Shown here in pieces: positions 1 to 4,864 of a stretch of 6,918 nucleotides of DNA. Made by a program: the position numbers and the translations under genes. The stretch lies in NCBI GenBank assembly GCA_004552195.1, contig SFPC01000112.1, positions 1 to 6,918 on the forward strand, read 5' to 3'. The stretch's first letter is position 1. The number at the start of each line of letters is the position of its first letter. The DNA comes from Bacteroidales bacterium (GTDB lineage: Bacteria; Bacteroidota; Bacteroidia; Bacteroidales; Bacteroidaceae). Under the pieces are notes generated by a model. The model did no database searches and was not told where the DNA came from. It worked only from the letters and a program-made list of their open reading frames with translations.

Positions 1-854
1 GGCTTGGTGCTGTGAATGAGACCCTCGACATAGGGAATCTGCGCTTTCTCCCGGCGCACGGAGAAGTCGAATAGGTTGGAATTACGCCGCGCCAGTGCCT
101 CTTCCTTGCTCAGTCCCGTCTGGCGTTTTATCTCTTCCTCGTCCAGCTCCAAATATTGGTGGTAAGGCAACAGGAAACCTTTGGACGCTGTCAGGTCGCG
201 GCGGATGGTATGCTCGAACACCAGTTCCCACAGCGGATAGGTGAAATCCTGCGTGCTTTCGTATTCCAGCAGCGGATGCACTTTGGTCACCTCGCCCAGC
301 CCCACAATCAGGCGTTGGCAATCGTCGTCGACCGGAGTGCTGTGTTTGCAGTAGAACACGCAGAGCGATTCGTGGGTGGCCACCTGGCTGCGGAACCAGC
401 TGAGGATGTCGTGCTGCCGGTGTTCGCCGTAGATCCACGAGGAGGTGAATGGGGCTTCCTCATCGTCGCTGAATTCGGGATGCCGCTCGCGGAGGGTGGG
501 CTGATAGTCCTTCGACATATACCTGAACGGCACGCCCTGCGCAGCATACGGGGGTATGTTGACCGGGGTGGGGAGCAACGCCGCGTGGCGGTTGCCCGGA
601 CGCGCATAAACGTGCCTGAAGACGCGGGTGTGAGGCTTTTCGCACATAAATCCGCCGTTTTCGCCGGCGCAGGCGGGCCTTTGGTCCTGTTGGAGGGTGC
701 CCCAGGCTTGGCAGGCCCGGGCATCTTCGGCATCGCTCTTGGCCATGGCTATTTTGGGCAGTGCTTGGCAAAACGTGTTGCACGAGGGATGTTGGCAAAA
801 CGTGCCATCCCAGTAATGGTCGTGCCAAGGCACGCGGACAGACAGGTGTTTCAT
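1..854 (-). CDS. Conserved protein with Cys-rich N-terminus, 5' part only
   Basis: The minus-strand frame stays open from an ATG at 854 to the window edge, giving 284 codons without a stop; the first in-frame stop upstream is at 1028-1026 and I see no ATG between. The protein begins MKHLSVRVPWHDHYWDGT and has a Cys cluster at C20, C25, C29, C48, C62 and C71, the last two within a PACAGENGGFMC segment. Aromatic and charged residues are spread evenly, with no signal peptide or membrane segment. Residues 210-285 are Glu/Lys/Arg-rich and probably helical. The MKHLSVRVPWHD opening recalls the N-terminus of large Bacteroidota proteins that carry a helicase or ATPase further on, but no such domain lies inside the window, so that is a weak memory-based guess. 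The cysteines could bind zinc or an Fe-S cluster (inference). I am confident it is a gene and not confident of its function. Confidence 0.85.
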   Translation of the reverse strand, partial: MKHLSVRVPWHDHYWDGTFCQHPSCNTFCQALPKIAMAKSDAEDARACQAWGTLQQDQRPACAGENGGFMCEKPHTRVFRHVYARPGNRHAALLPTPVNIPPYAAQGVPFRYMSKDYQPTLRERHPEFSDDEEAPFTSSWIYGEHRQHDILSWFRSQVATHESLCVFYCKHSTPVDDDCQRLIVGLGEVTKVHPLLEYESTQDFTYPLWELVFEHTIRRDLTASKGFLLPYHQYLELDEEEIKRQTGLSKEEALARRNSNLFDFSVRREKAQIPYVEGLIHSTK

Positions 855-1094
855 GGTGATAAGGGTTAGCTGTGGAGGGCAGAAGGGCGGGAAGGGAAGC
901 CGGTGGGGCGGCTGTAGGAGGGAGAGCCTCGGGAAACAGTCCCTGCTGCCCTGGTGAGGAAAATTCGTGAAGGAGTTGAATGGTCGGCCGAAGGATGAGA
1001 GCCGATGAGGTGCAGAGAAATCCGCTTAACGGCCATTTTGCGTTAACATATTTAACATACAATATAATTATTCGTGTCAAACGGCGTCGCGGCT
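855..1094. other. Leader region without a supported gene
   Basis: This stretch separates the left-edge gene from the first tandem array. The half near the gene (about 860-1000) is G-rich on the plus strand and C/T-rich as minus-strand leader. The distal half (1030-1080) is AT-rich and holds the weak promoter candidate. Frames open here have atypical composition and look like shadows. I see no RNA gene or terminator. Confidence 0.5.
1052..1081 (-). promoter_or_regulatory. Weak candidate promoter for the left-edge gene
   Basis: On the minus strand TTTG (1081-1078), an 18-bp spacer and TATGTTAA (1059-1052) partly match the Bacteroidota TTTG / TAnnTTTG pattern; the last two -7 bases do not fit. 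TTAACATA occurs twice, at 1043-1050 and 1052-1059. A short inverted repeat, TTAACG (1026-1031) and CGTTAA (1041-1046), lies just downstream and could be an operator. The site is about 200 bp upstream of the start at 854, which would leave a long leader. Confidence 0.25.
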
Positions 1095-1262
1095 CGGCGT
1101 GCAAAAAAGTCCGCACGGCAAGTAGTATTTTCAAATCCGGGCTCCGTTAGGTCCGTTCGGCGTGCGAAATTTACTACACGGCGAGTTGGATTTACAACTC
1201 CTGGAGTAAAAATTTCAACTCCTGGAGTTGAATAACTTACTCGGCGACTTGTCGAGCCTCAT
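1095..1262. repeat. Degenerate 21-bp tandem array 1 (8 units)
   Basis: Eight consecutive 21-bp units start at 1095, 1116, 1137, 1158, 1179, 1200, 1221 and 1242. Each opens with a variant of CGGCG (CGGCG, CGGCA, CCGGG or CCTGG) and continues into an A/T-richer half, often AATTT followed by CAACT. The C at unit position 1 is present in all eight. Similarity at 63 bp (three units) is clear between 1095 and 1158, which both start CGGCGTGC. Read on the minus strand, one frame is open for 69 codons and gives seven-residue periods such as VVNPTRR, VVNFARR and ADFFARR. That follows from a 21-bp period and is not by itself evidence of a protein. The register was found by eye; unit-to-unit identity is low. 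Confidence 0.7.
1195..1232. repeat. Paired palindromes 21 bp apart
   Basis: TTCAACTCCTGGAGTTGAA (1214-1232) is a perfect palindrome with 9-bp arms around a single T at 1223. CAACTCCTGGAGT (1195-1207) repeats its core exactly one 21-bp unit earlier, with its palindrome centre at 1202. A further half-site, GAGTTG at 1183-1188, faces the CAACTC at 1195-1200. Two palindromes on the same face of the helix are what tandem sites for a dimeric regulator would look like, but they lie inside the repeat array, so recent duplication of a unit is an equal explanation. Confidence 0.5.
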
Positions 1263-1275
1263 CAAGGGGCAGAAA

Positions 1276-1313
1276 AAAAGGAAGAAGCCTTTGTAACGGG
1301 TCTTCTTCCTTTT
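1276..1313 (-). terminator. 12-bp hairpin with T-tract, terminator-like
   Basis: AAAAGGAAGAAG (1276-1287) pairs perfectly with CTTCTTCCTTTT (1302-1313) across a 14-base loop. On the minus strand the stem is followed by a run of seven T (complement of 1273-1279), which fits an intrinsic terminator; the plus-strand T-run is four. Its odd feature is position: a good minus-strand promoter ends only about 8 bp upstream at 1321, so a transcript from there would meet the hairpin at once. Confidence 0.5.
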
Positions 1314-1320
1314 GCTAAAG

Positions 1321-1352
1321 CAAAAATAACTGTTTTTTTGCGAAATGGCAAA
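1321..1352 (-). promoter_or_regulatory. Bacteroidota-type promoter reading leftward
   Basis: On the minus strand TTTG (1352-1349), a 20-bp spacer and TATTTTTG (1328-1321) fit the TTTG / TAnnTTTG consensus fully. Transcription would start near 1314, at the base of the hairpin at 1313-1276, and point through array 1 towards the gene starting at 854. It could drive that gene with a long leader gated by the hairpin, or a very short RNA. The region is AT-rich, so a chance match is possible. Confidence 0.45.
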
Positions 1353-1428
1353 TGGCGAATTTTTGATTTTAACATTTCAGCGGACGGTATCTGGATTGCT
1401 TGGGCGACCTCCGCTGTTCGGGATGGCG

Positions 1429-1596
1429 GAGGCGTGGGGTGACAATGCCGGAGCTTGGGATAACAAAACCGGTGCGTGAGTGGACAAGATTGTCGGGTGG
1501 GATAATAAAATCAATGGGTGGGGCAATACGGCTATCGGAAGGGAAAGCAGAATTATCGGGTAGGGCAACAGAATGATTGACAGGGGCAACAAAAAA
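1429..1596. repeat. Degenerate 21-bp tandem array 2 (8 units)
   Basis: Eight 21-bp units start at 1429, 1450, 1471, 1492, 1513, 1534, 1555 and 1576. The working consensus is RTC GGG TGG GAT AAC AAA ATC; the unit at 1492 is close to it, and those at 1513 and 1555 share GGGT and GGGCAA at fixed places. Each unit has a G-rich front half and an A-rich back half. Two minus-strand frames are open across it and give seven-residue periods such as VALPDNS, AFPSDSR and IIPPDNL. No start, known domain or membrane signature supports a protein. Unit sequence differs from array 1, but unit length, number and the downstream A7/hairpin are the same. Confidence 0.7.
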
Positions 1597-1801
1597 AGGG
1601 CTTCTGCCCTTTTTCAAAGTGGTGCGAGGCTCGTTGTAGCCACGCCCACCGGCCCGTTGGGGCCACCATCTAACTGTTTCCTTTCTACAAATCTTTTTAC
1701 CTAATCTTTACTCTCTGACAATCATGTGGCGTTTCCGCCGTTTGCTGTCGTAACCTATCTATATATTGTCTGCCTTTGTGTTGGCGTTTCCATCTCTTTT
1801 C
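1591..1801 (-). ncRNA. Candidate structured small RNA with own terminator
   Basis: On the minus strand a TACTTTTG element (1814-1807) fits the -7 consensus, though its -33 element is poor. It is followed by about 210 bases ending in a terminator. Inside are a GGCG-GAAA-CGCC tetraloop hairpin (about 1740-1729), GGCCC-CAAC-GGGCC (about 1664-1651), and a long stem, GTGG-GCG-T-GGCT against AGCC-T-CGC-A-CCAC with a six-base loop (about 1650-1621). No long frame covers it. A 38-codon frame starts at ATG 1669 (MVAPTGRWAWLQRASHHFEK...) and has AGGAAA upstream, but it runs through the terminator hairpin and into array 2, so I think an RNA likelier than a peptide. I cannot match it to 6S, tmRNA, SRP or RNase P RNA. 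Confidence 0.4.
1593..1614 (-). terminator. Intrinsic terminator of the candidate small RNA
   Basis: AAAAAGGGC (1593-1601) and GCCCTTTTT (1606-1614) form a 9-bp stem with a four-base loop. On the minus strand the stem is followed by seven T; on the plus strand by five T, so it could work both ways. It overlaps the last unit of array 2. Confidence 0.65.
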
Positions 1802-1806
1802 TGATG

Positions 1807-1814
1807 CAAAAGTA
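1807..1814 (-). promoter_or_regulatory. -7 element (TACTTTTG) for the candidate small RNA
   Basis: TACTTTTG on the minus strand fits TAnnTTTG exactly. The expected TTTG about 19 bp upstream is absent; only a T-run (TTTT, 1834-1831, 16-bp spacing) is present. This is the only promoter evidence for the RNA at 1801-1591. Confidence 0.35.
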
Positions 1815-2157
1815 GTTGTGTTTCAGCGGAAAAAGGAAACGGAGGGGCAGAAAAATTATATCCTTTTACAAAGTTTGCACATATAGCCTTGGATTTGCCA
1901 ACCCGACTCCAAAAATGAAGGACTTTTTGTGTTGGTTCATCGATTAGCGTGTACGTTTTCTTTATGTCAAATACTGCTGCTGCTAATATGACGACAAGAG
2001 GGACAGCTTGGAACAACTGATTACTTAGTCGTGTTTTGCAGATGAGCCACACAGATAATTATATCAGACCAAAAGTTGTCAGTAGTTAAAGTTCGCAGCC
2101 TTCCAGCAGCGAAGAAGTTGTCTCATGTTGTCCCTGTTGTCGTCATCTCAGCATAAG
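1815..2157. other. Gene-free stretch, no supported feature
   Basis: I see no convincing gene. GGGGCAGAAAAA recurs at 1844-1855, the same string found beside the hairpin of array 1 (1265-1276). GTTGTC occurs four times (2075, 2117, 2127, 2136), and 2110-2123 matches 14 bases of the inverted repeat at 4158-4171, possibly a decayed copy of that element. Confidence 0.4.
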
Positions 2158-2445
2158 ATAGGCTGCGGCTCGGAATAAGAAAAACAAATCTTTTAGCTTT
2201 GTTTTTCGTTCTTCTCTCGCCTTGCACTACTTTTGATAAAATAGGCTGCGGCTCGGCAAAGAAAATTGCAAATCCAAAGGCTTTGCATTTTGCTTTGCGC
2301 TCGCCTTGCACTATCTTTTGATAAAATAGGCTGCGGCTCAGCAAAGAAAATTGCAAATCCAAAGGCTTTGCATTTTGCTTTGCGCGCAAATCCAAAGGCT
2401 TTGCATTTTGCTTTGCGCTCGCCTTGCACTATCTTTGCACCCAAA
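2158..2445 (+). repeat. Three-fold repeated promoter cassette
   Basis: Three direct repeats start with ATAGGCTGCGGCTC at 2158, 2241 and 2326. The first two are 83 and 85 bp; the third is longer because a 33-bp block (2353-2385) is duplicated exactly at 2386-2418. Each unit ends in CTCGCCTTGCACTA followed by a -7-like sequence: TACTTTTG at 2228, TATCTTTT at 2312, TATCTTTG at 2430. The second and third are nearly identical; the first differs in its middle part. The block contains an imperfect palindrome, GCAAATCCAAAGGCTTTGC. Open frames on either strand here are repetitive and Cys/Lys- or Leu-rich, and I treat them as by-products of the repeat. Only the last copy sits at a proper distance from a gene. 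Confidence 0.85.
2407..2437 (+). promoter_or_regulatory. Promoter of the Nif3-like / zinc-ribbon operon
   Basis: TTTG (2407-2410), a 19-bp spacer and TATCTTTG (2430-2437) match the Bacteroidota primary-sigma consensus exactly. Transcription would start near 2444, about 24 bp before the ATG at 2468. The upstream cassette copy at 2289-2319 keeps the same TTTG, 19-bp spacing and TATCTTTT, so it may be a second, weaker start. Confidence 0.75.
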
Positions 2446-2467
2446 TACAGAAAGTTCGTTTTCAAAT

Positions 2468-3247
2468 ATGACGATAAAGGAAGTCGCTGAGACCCTTGAA
2501 CGGTTCGCGCCTCTGCCGCTGCAAGAGAGCTATGATAATGCCGGCTTGCAGATTGGATTAACAGATGCCGAAGAAGTATCAGGGGTCTTGTTGTGTTTAG
2601 ACGTGACGGAACAAGTGGTGGAGGAGGCCGCGCGAAAAGGGTGTAACCTCATCGTGGCACACCATCCCTTGCTGTTCCGCCCGTTGAAGCATATCACGGG
2701 AAAAACGCAGCCGGAACGCTGCGTGGTGCTGGCCATCAAGCATGGCATCAGTGTTTATGCCGCTCACACCAACCTGGACAACGCACCGGGTGGCGTGAAT
2801 TTCATGATGGCCGAAAAGCTGGGACTGCAGGACGTGCATTTTCTGCAACCGCTCAAAGGGGCGGATGGCGGCAGCGGCGTGGTGGGCATGTTGCCCAAAC
2901 CTATGCCGGCGGCTGACTTCCTGGCCATGGCGGCAAAGGCGTTCGGCGTGGAAGGGATGCGCCATAACGGTCGGCAAGAGCCGGTGCAGCGCGTGGCACT
3001 GTGCGGCGGCGCGGGGGAGTTCCTGCTGAATGAAGCCGTGAAGCAGCAGGCCGACGTGTTCCTCACGGGAGAAATGGGCTATCACCGCTACTTCGGACTC
3101 GAAGAGGTCATCCTCATCGGCGTGATGGGGCATTATGAGAGTGAACGCTTTACCATCGATTTGCTGCACCGCGTGTTGGCACAAAATCATCCGGACTTGC
3201 GCCTCGTGAGGACGGAAGTGAATACCAATCCGATAATCCTTAACTAA
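2468..3247 (+). CDS. Nif3-like dinuclear metal centre protein, short form
   Basis: This is a 259-residue member of the Nif3 / YbgI / GTP-cyclohydrolase-I-type-2-like family, hexameric proteins that bind two metal ions and whose physiological reaction is not settled. The expected metal ligands are visible: HH at 65-66 in AHHPLLF, D104 in HTNLDNAPGGVN, and H222 and E226 in GHYESE. The start is the ATG at 2468, right after the promoter; a longer in-frame ATG at 2351 lies in the promoter repeats and would add only repeat-derived residues. Many Bacteroidota and Gram-positive homologues are about 360-370 residues because a PII-like domain is inserted after the first half. Here the chain passes straight from LGLQDVHFLQPL to GSGVVGML (about residues 118-142), so the insert is absent and the length is close to the E. 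coli YbgI type. It is the first gene of a pair with the zinc-ribbon protein, 7 bp downstream. Confidence 0.93.
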   Translation: MTIKEVAETLERFAPLPLQESYDNAGLQIGLTDAEEVSGVLLCLDVTEQVVEEAARKGCNLIVAHHPLLFRPLKHITGKTQPERCVVLAIKHGISVYAAHTNLDNAPGGVNFMMAEKLGLQDVHFLQPLKGADGGSGVVGMLPKPMPAADFLAMAAKAFGVEGMRHNGRQEPVQRVALCGGAGEFLLNEAVKQQADVFLTGEMGYHRYFGLEEVILIGVMGHYESERFTIDLLHRVLAQNHPDLRLVRTEVNTNPIILN

Positions 3248-3254
3248 AAAAGAT

Positions 3255-4073
3255 ATGGCAAAGAAAGACGTGGCGGATATGTCCGTCGAACAGAAGTTGA
3301 AAAACCTCTACCAGTTGCAGACGATGCTGTCGGAGATTGACCGCATCAAAATCCTGCGCGGCGAATTGCCCCTCGAAGTGCAGGACCTGGAGGACGAAAT
3401 CGAGGGCTTGACCCACCGCGTGGGTAAGTATGGCGAAGATGTGGAAGGCTATCAGGCTGACATCGCCGCCAAAAGAGCGAAAATCAATGAGGCGCAACAA
3501 GCTATCGAACGTTATCAGGCACAGCTCAACGAGGTGAAGAACAATCGCGAGTATGATATGCTCTCGAAGGAGATTGAATTCCAAAACCTGGAGGTGGAGC
3601 TGCAAAACAAGCGTATCGGTGAGGCACAACGCGCCATCGAAGCACGCAAAGAGGACATCGAAGCAGCACGCCATCAGCTGGAGGAACGTCGCGCCGACCT
3701 GGACATGAAAAAGTCGGAGCTGGACGAAATCGTGGCCGAAACGAAGGCCGAAGAGGAGAAGCTGCGCGAAAAGGCAAAGGGGCTGGAGCAGAGCATCGAA
3801 CCGCGCTTGTTGGCAGCTTTCAAGCGTATCCGTAAAAATTCACGCAACGGCTTGGGTATTGTCTACGTGCAGCGTGATGCTTGCGGCGGTTGCTTCAACA
3901 AAATCCCGCCTCAGCGACAGCTGGATATACGTATGCGCAAAAAAATTATTGTTTGCGAATACTGCGGACGTATCATGATCGACCCGGAACTGGCCGGCGT
4001 GAAGATAGAAAAGCCGGTTGAAGAAAAGCCGAAGCGCAGGCTGCGCCGCACCTTGAAGAAGGACGAAGCATAA
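3255..4073 (+). CDS. Coiled-coil protein with C4 zinc ribbon (COG1579 type)
   Basis: This 272-residue protein has a long charged helical part (about residues 10-195, rich in Glu, Lys, Gln and Arg, with repeated helix-compatible segments) that should form a coiled-coil hairpin. A C-terminal zinc ribbon follows, with ligands C210-x2-C213 and C234-x2-C237 (ACGGC, CEYC). The tail after residue 250 is basic and Lys/Arg/Glu-rich. This is the architecture of the COG1579 / zf-RING_7 family, which includes HP0958 of Helicobacter and CdsZ of Chlamydia. Those act as chaperone or RNA- and protein-binding factors for flagella or type III secretion; the role in Bacteroidota is not established. The ATG lies 7 bp after the Nif3-like stop, so the two are very likely co-transcribed. 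It is cytosolic, with no signal or membrane segment. Confidence 0.93.
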   Translation: MAKKDVADMSVEQKLKNLYQLQTMLSEIDRIKILRGELPLEVQDLEDEIEGLTHRVGKYGEDVEGYQADIAAKRAKINEAQQAIERYQAQLNEVKNNREYDMLSKEIEFQNLEVELQNKRIGEAQRAIEARKEDIEAARHQLEERRADLDMKKSELDEIVAETKAEEEKLREKAKGLEQSIEPRLLAAFKRIRKNSRNGLGIVYVQRDACGGCFNKIPPQRQLDIRMRKKIIVCEYCGRIMIDPELAGVKIEKPVEEKPKRRLRRTLKKDEA

Positions 4074-4105
4074 GCGCAAGTTCGCACCGGCAAGATAGAT
4101 AGAAG

Positions 4106-4181
4106 GAGGGTCATAAGACAACCTTATGTGGCGATGCGCGGCATGGTGCCGTTCGCTCGAAGAAGTTGTCTTATGACCCTC
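4106..4181. terminator. 17-bp inverted repeat between convergent genes
   Basis: GAGGGTCATAAGACAAC (4106-4122) and its exact complement (4165-4181) enclose 42 bases that contain a smaller hairpin, CGGCA-TGG-TGCCG (4139-4151). A T-run (4185-4189) follows on the plus strand. It lies between the ends of the zinc-ribbon gene (4073) and the convergent gene ending at 4232, where a bidirectional terminator is expected. The loop is long for a classical terminator, and the perfect long arms also fit a small palindromic mobile or REP-like element. Confidence 0.6.
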
Positions 4182-4231
4182 TGCTTTTTGTCTGCCTGTG
4201 GTTGAAGTCGTAGTCACTGGCGGCCGGGTGC

Positions 4232-4687
4232 TTACTGCAGGTCGGGGTAGGAGGGAATGTCGGGCAGGAAGTCTACTTTCATCTCGGCATAGTCCACGTG
4301 GCAACAGTAGTGTTGCAGACCGTTGCTGACGATGAGATAGTCGGCGCGCAGCACGCTGTTGTACGAATAGATTTGCTGGAAAACGGCCTGCGTGATGGGG
4401 ATGTGGGGAGCCTTGTATTCTATGATGACGCGCGGACGGCTGCCGGCACGATGGTAGAGTATGCTGTCGCAACGACGCTGTACGCCGCAAACGTCAATGG
4501 TTACCTCGTTGGCTAACAGGCCGGCGGGGTATTTTTTCTCATGTACGAGGAAGTGGGTGAAGTGCTGCCTGACCCACTCCTCGGGCGTGAGCCGCACATA
4601 GCGGCGGCGCAGGAAATCATAGATGGCTGTCTGTCCGTCTTGCTGACGTAGTTTGGGGACTATAGGGGGAAGATTTAATGAATCCAT
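4232..4687 (-). CDS. Orphan HsdR-N-like PD-(D/E)xK domain protein
   Basis: This 151-residue protein matches the HsdR N-terminal-domain group, the nuclease-fold module named after type I restriction R subunits. The core is visible as D74 in RRCDSILY and E90-x-K92 in IIEYKAPH, with E61 and Q104/Q105 as possible further active-site residues; TPEEWVRQHF (34-43) is a typical lead-in helix. A full R subunit would continue with a helicase motor of several hundred residues, but this chain stops after YPDLQ and no methylase or specificity gene is near, so it is not a restriction system. Stand-alone proteins of this kind are common in Bacteroidales, with no known function that I can name. The ATG at 4687 gives MDSLNLPPIV; an in-frame ATG at 4744 would add a Pro-rich stretch that looks untranslated. 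It is divergent from amn, 177 bp away. Confidence 0.88.
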   Translation of the reverse strand: MDSLNLPPIVPKLRQQDGQTAIYDFLRRRYVRLTPEEWVRQHFTHFLVHEKKYPAGLLANEVTIDVCGVQRRCDSILYHRAGSRPRVIIEYKAPHIPITQAVFQQIYSYNSVLRADYLIVSNGLQHYCCHVDYAEMKVDFLPDIPSYPDLQ

Positions 4688-4788
4688 GGAGAAACAGAAA
4701 TAATCGGGGAACCGGAGGGACGGAACGGCTGGGGAGGGTGGCAAACAGGCTATTGCTTGGCCAAAACTCGAAAATGCTTCGCACTTTC

Positions 4789-4843
4789 TGTTCCTTTGCG
4801 CTCGCCTTGCACTACCTTGACCCCGATAAAAGCACTATCTTTG
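4789..4843 (+). promoter_or_regulatory. Promoter region of amn-holA with partial cassette copy
   Basis: TATCTTTG at 4836-4843 fits the -7 consensus and lies 22 bp before the ATG at 4865, but no TTTG stands 19-20 bp upstream; CTTG at 4816-4819 is 16 bp away. Just before it, 4794-4814 repeats 21 bases of the cassette found upstream of the Nif3-like gene (2411-2431), ending in the degraded -7 TACCTTGA. The string GCACTATCTTTGC at 4832-4844 is also shared with 2426-2438. The promoter thus looks like a broken cassette with a second -7 that has taken over. Confidence 0.5.
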
Positions 4844-4864
4844 CCCCGACAAAAGTATAAAAAT

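Noticed and set aside
156..869. Long plus-strand open frame opposite the left-edge gene
   Set aside because: It is the complement of a better minus-strand gene, has atypical composition, and high GC in this stretch keeps several frames open.
460..1134. Minus-strand frame of 224 codons overlapping the left-edge gene start
   Set aside because: Out of frame with the better gene, Pro/Ser/Arg-rich, and runs through the leader, the weak promoter and part of array 1.
1095..1596. CRISPR array
   Set aside because: Units are contiguous, degenerate and only 21 bp, with no constant repeat alternating with unique spacers and no cas gene.
1369..1617. Minus-strand 82-codon frame with seven-residue repeats
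   Set aside because: Starts at TTG inside a terminator stem, and its heptads follow from the 21-bp DNA repeat. A second frame is also open, so I see DNA periodicity and not coding.
1759..2052. Minus-strand 97-codon frame with one hydrophobic segment
   Set aside because: No promoter or neighbour support, no family resemblance, and its end overlaps the -7 element and start of the candidate RNA.
2123..2465. Repetitive Lys/Cys/Phe-rich minus-strand frames across the promoter repeats
   Set aside because: They are translations of the repeated cassette; frames change where the 33-bp duplication occurs.
4106..4181. Insertion sequence or transposon ends
   Set aside because: No transposase fits in 42 bp and no target-site duplication is visible outside the arms.
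4232..4687. Type I restriction-modification system
   Set aside because: Only the N-terminal nuclease-fold domain is present, with no helicase, HsdM or HsdS nearby.
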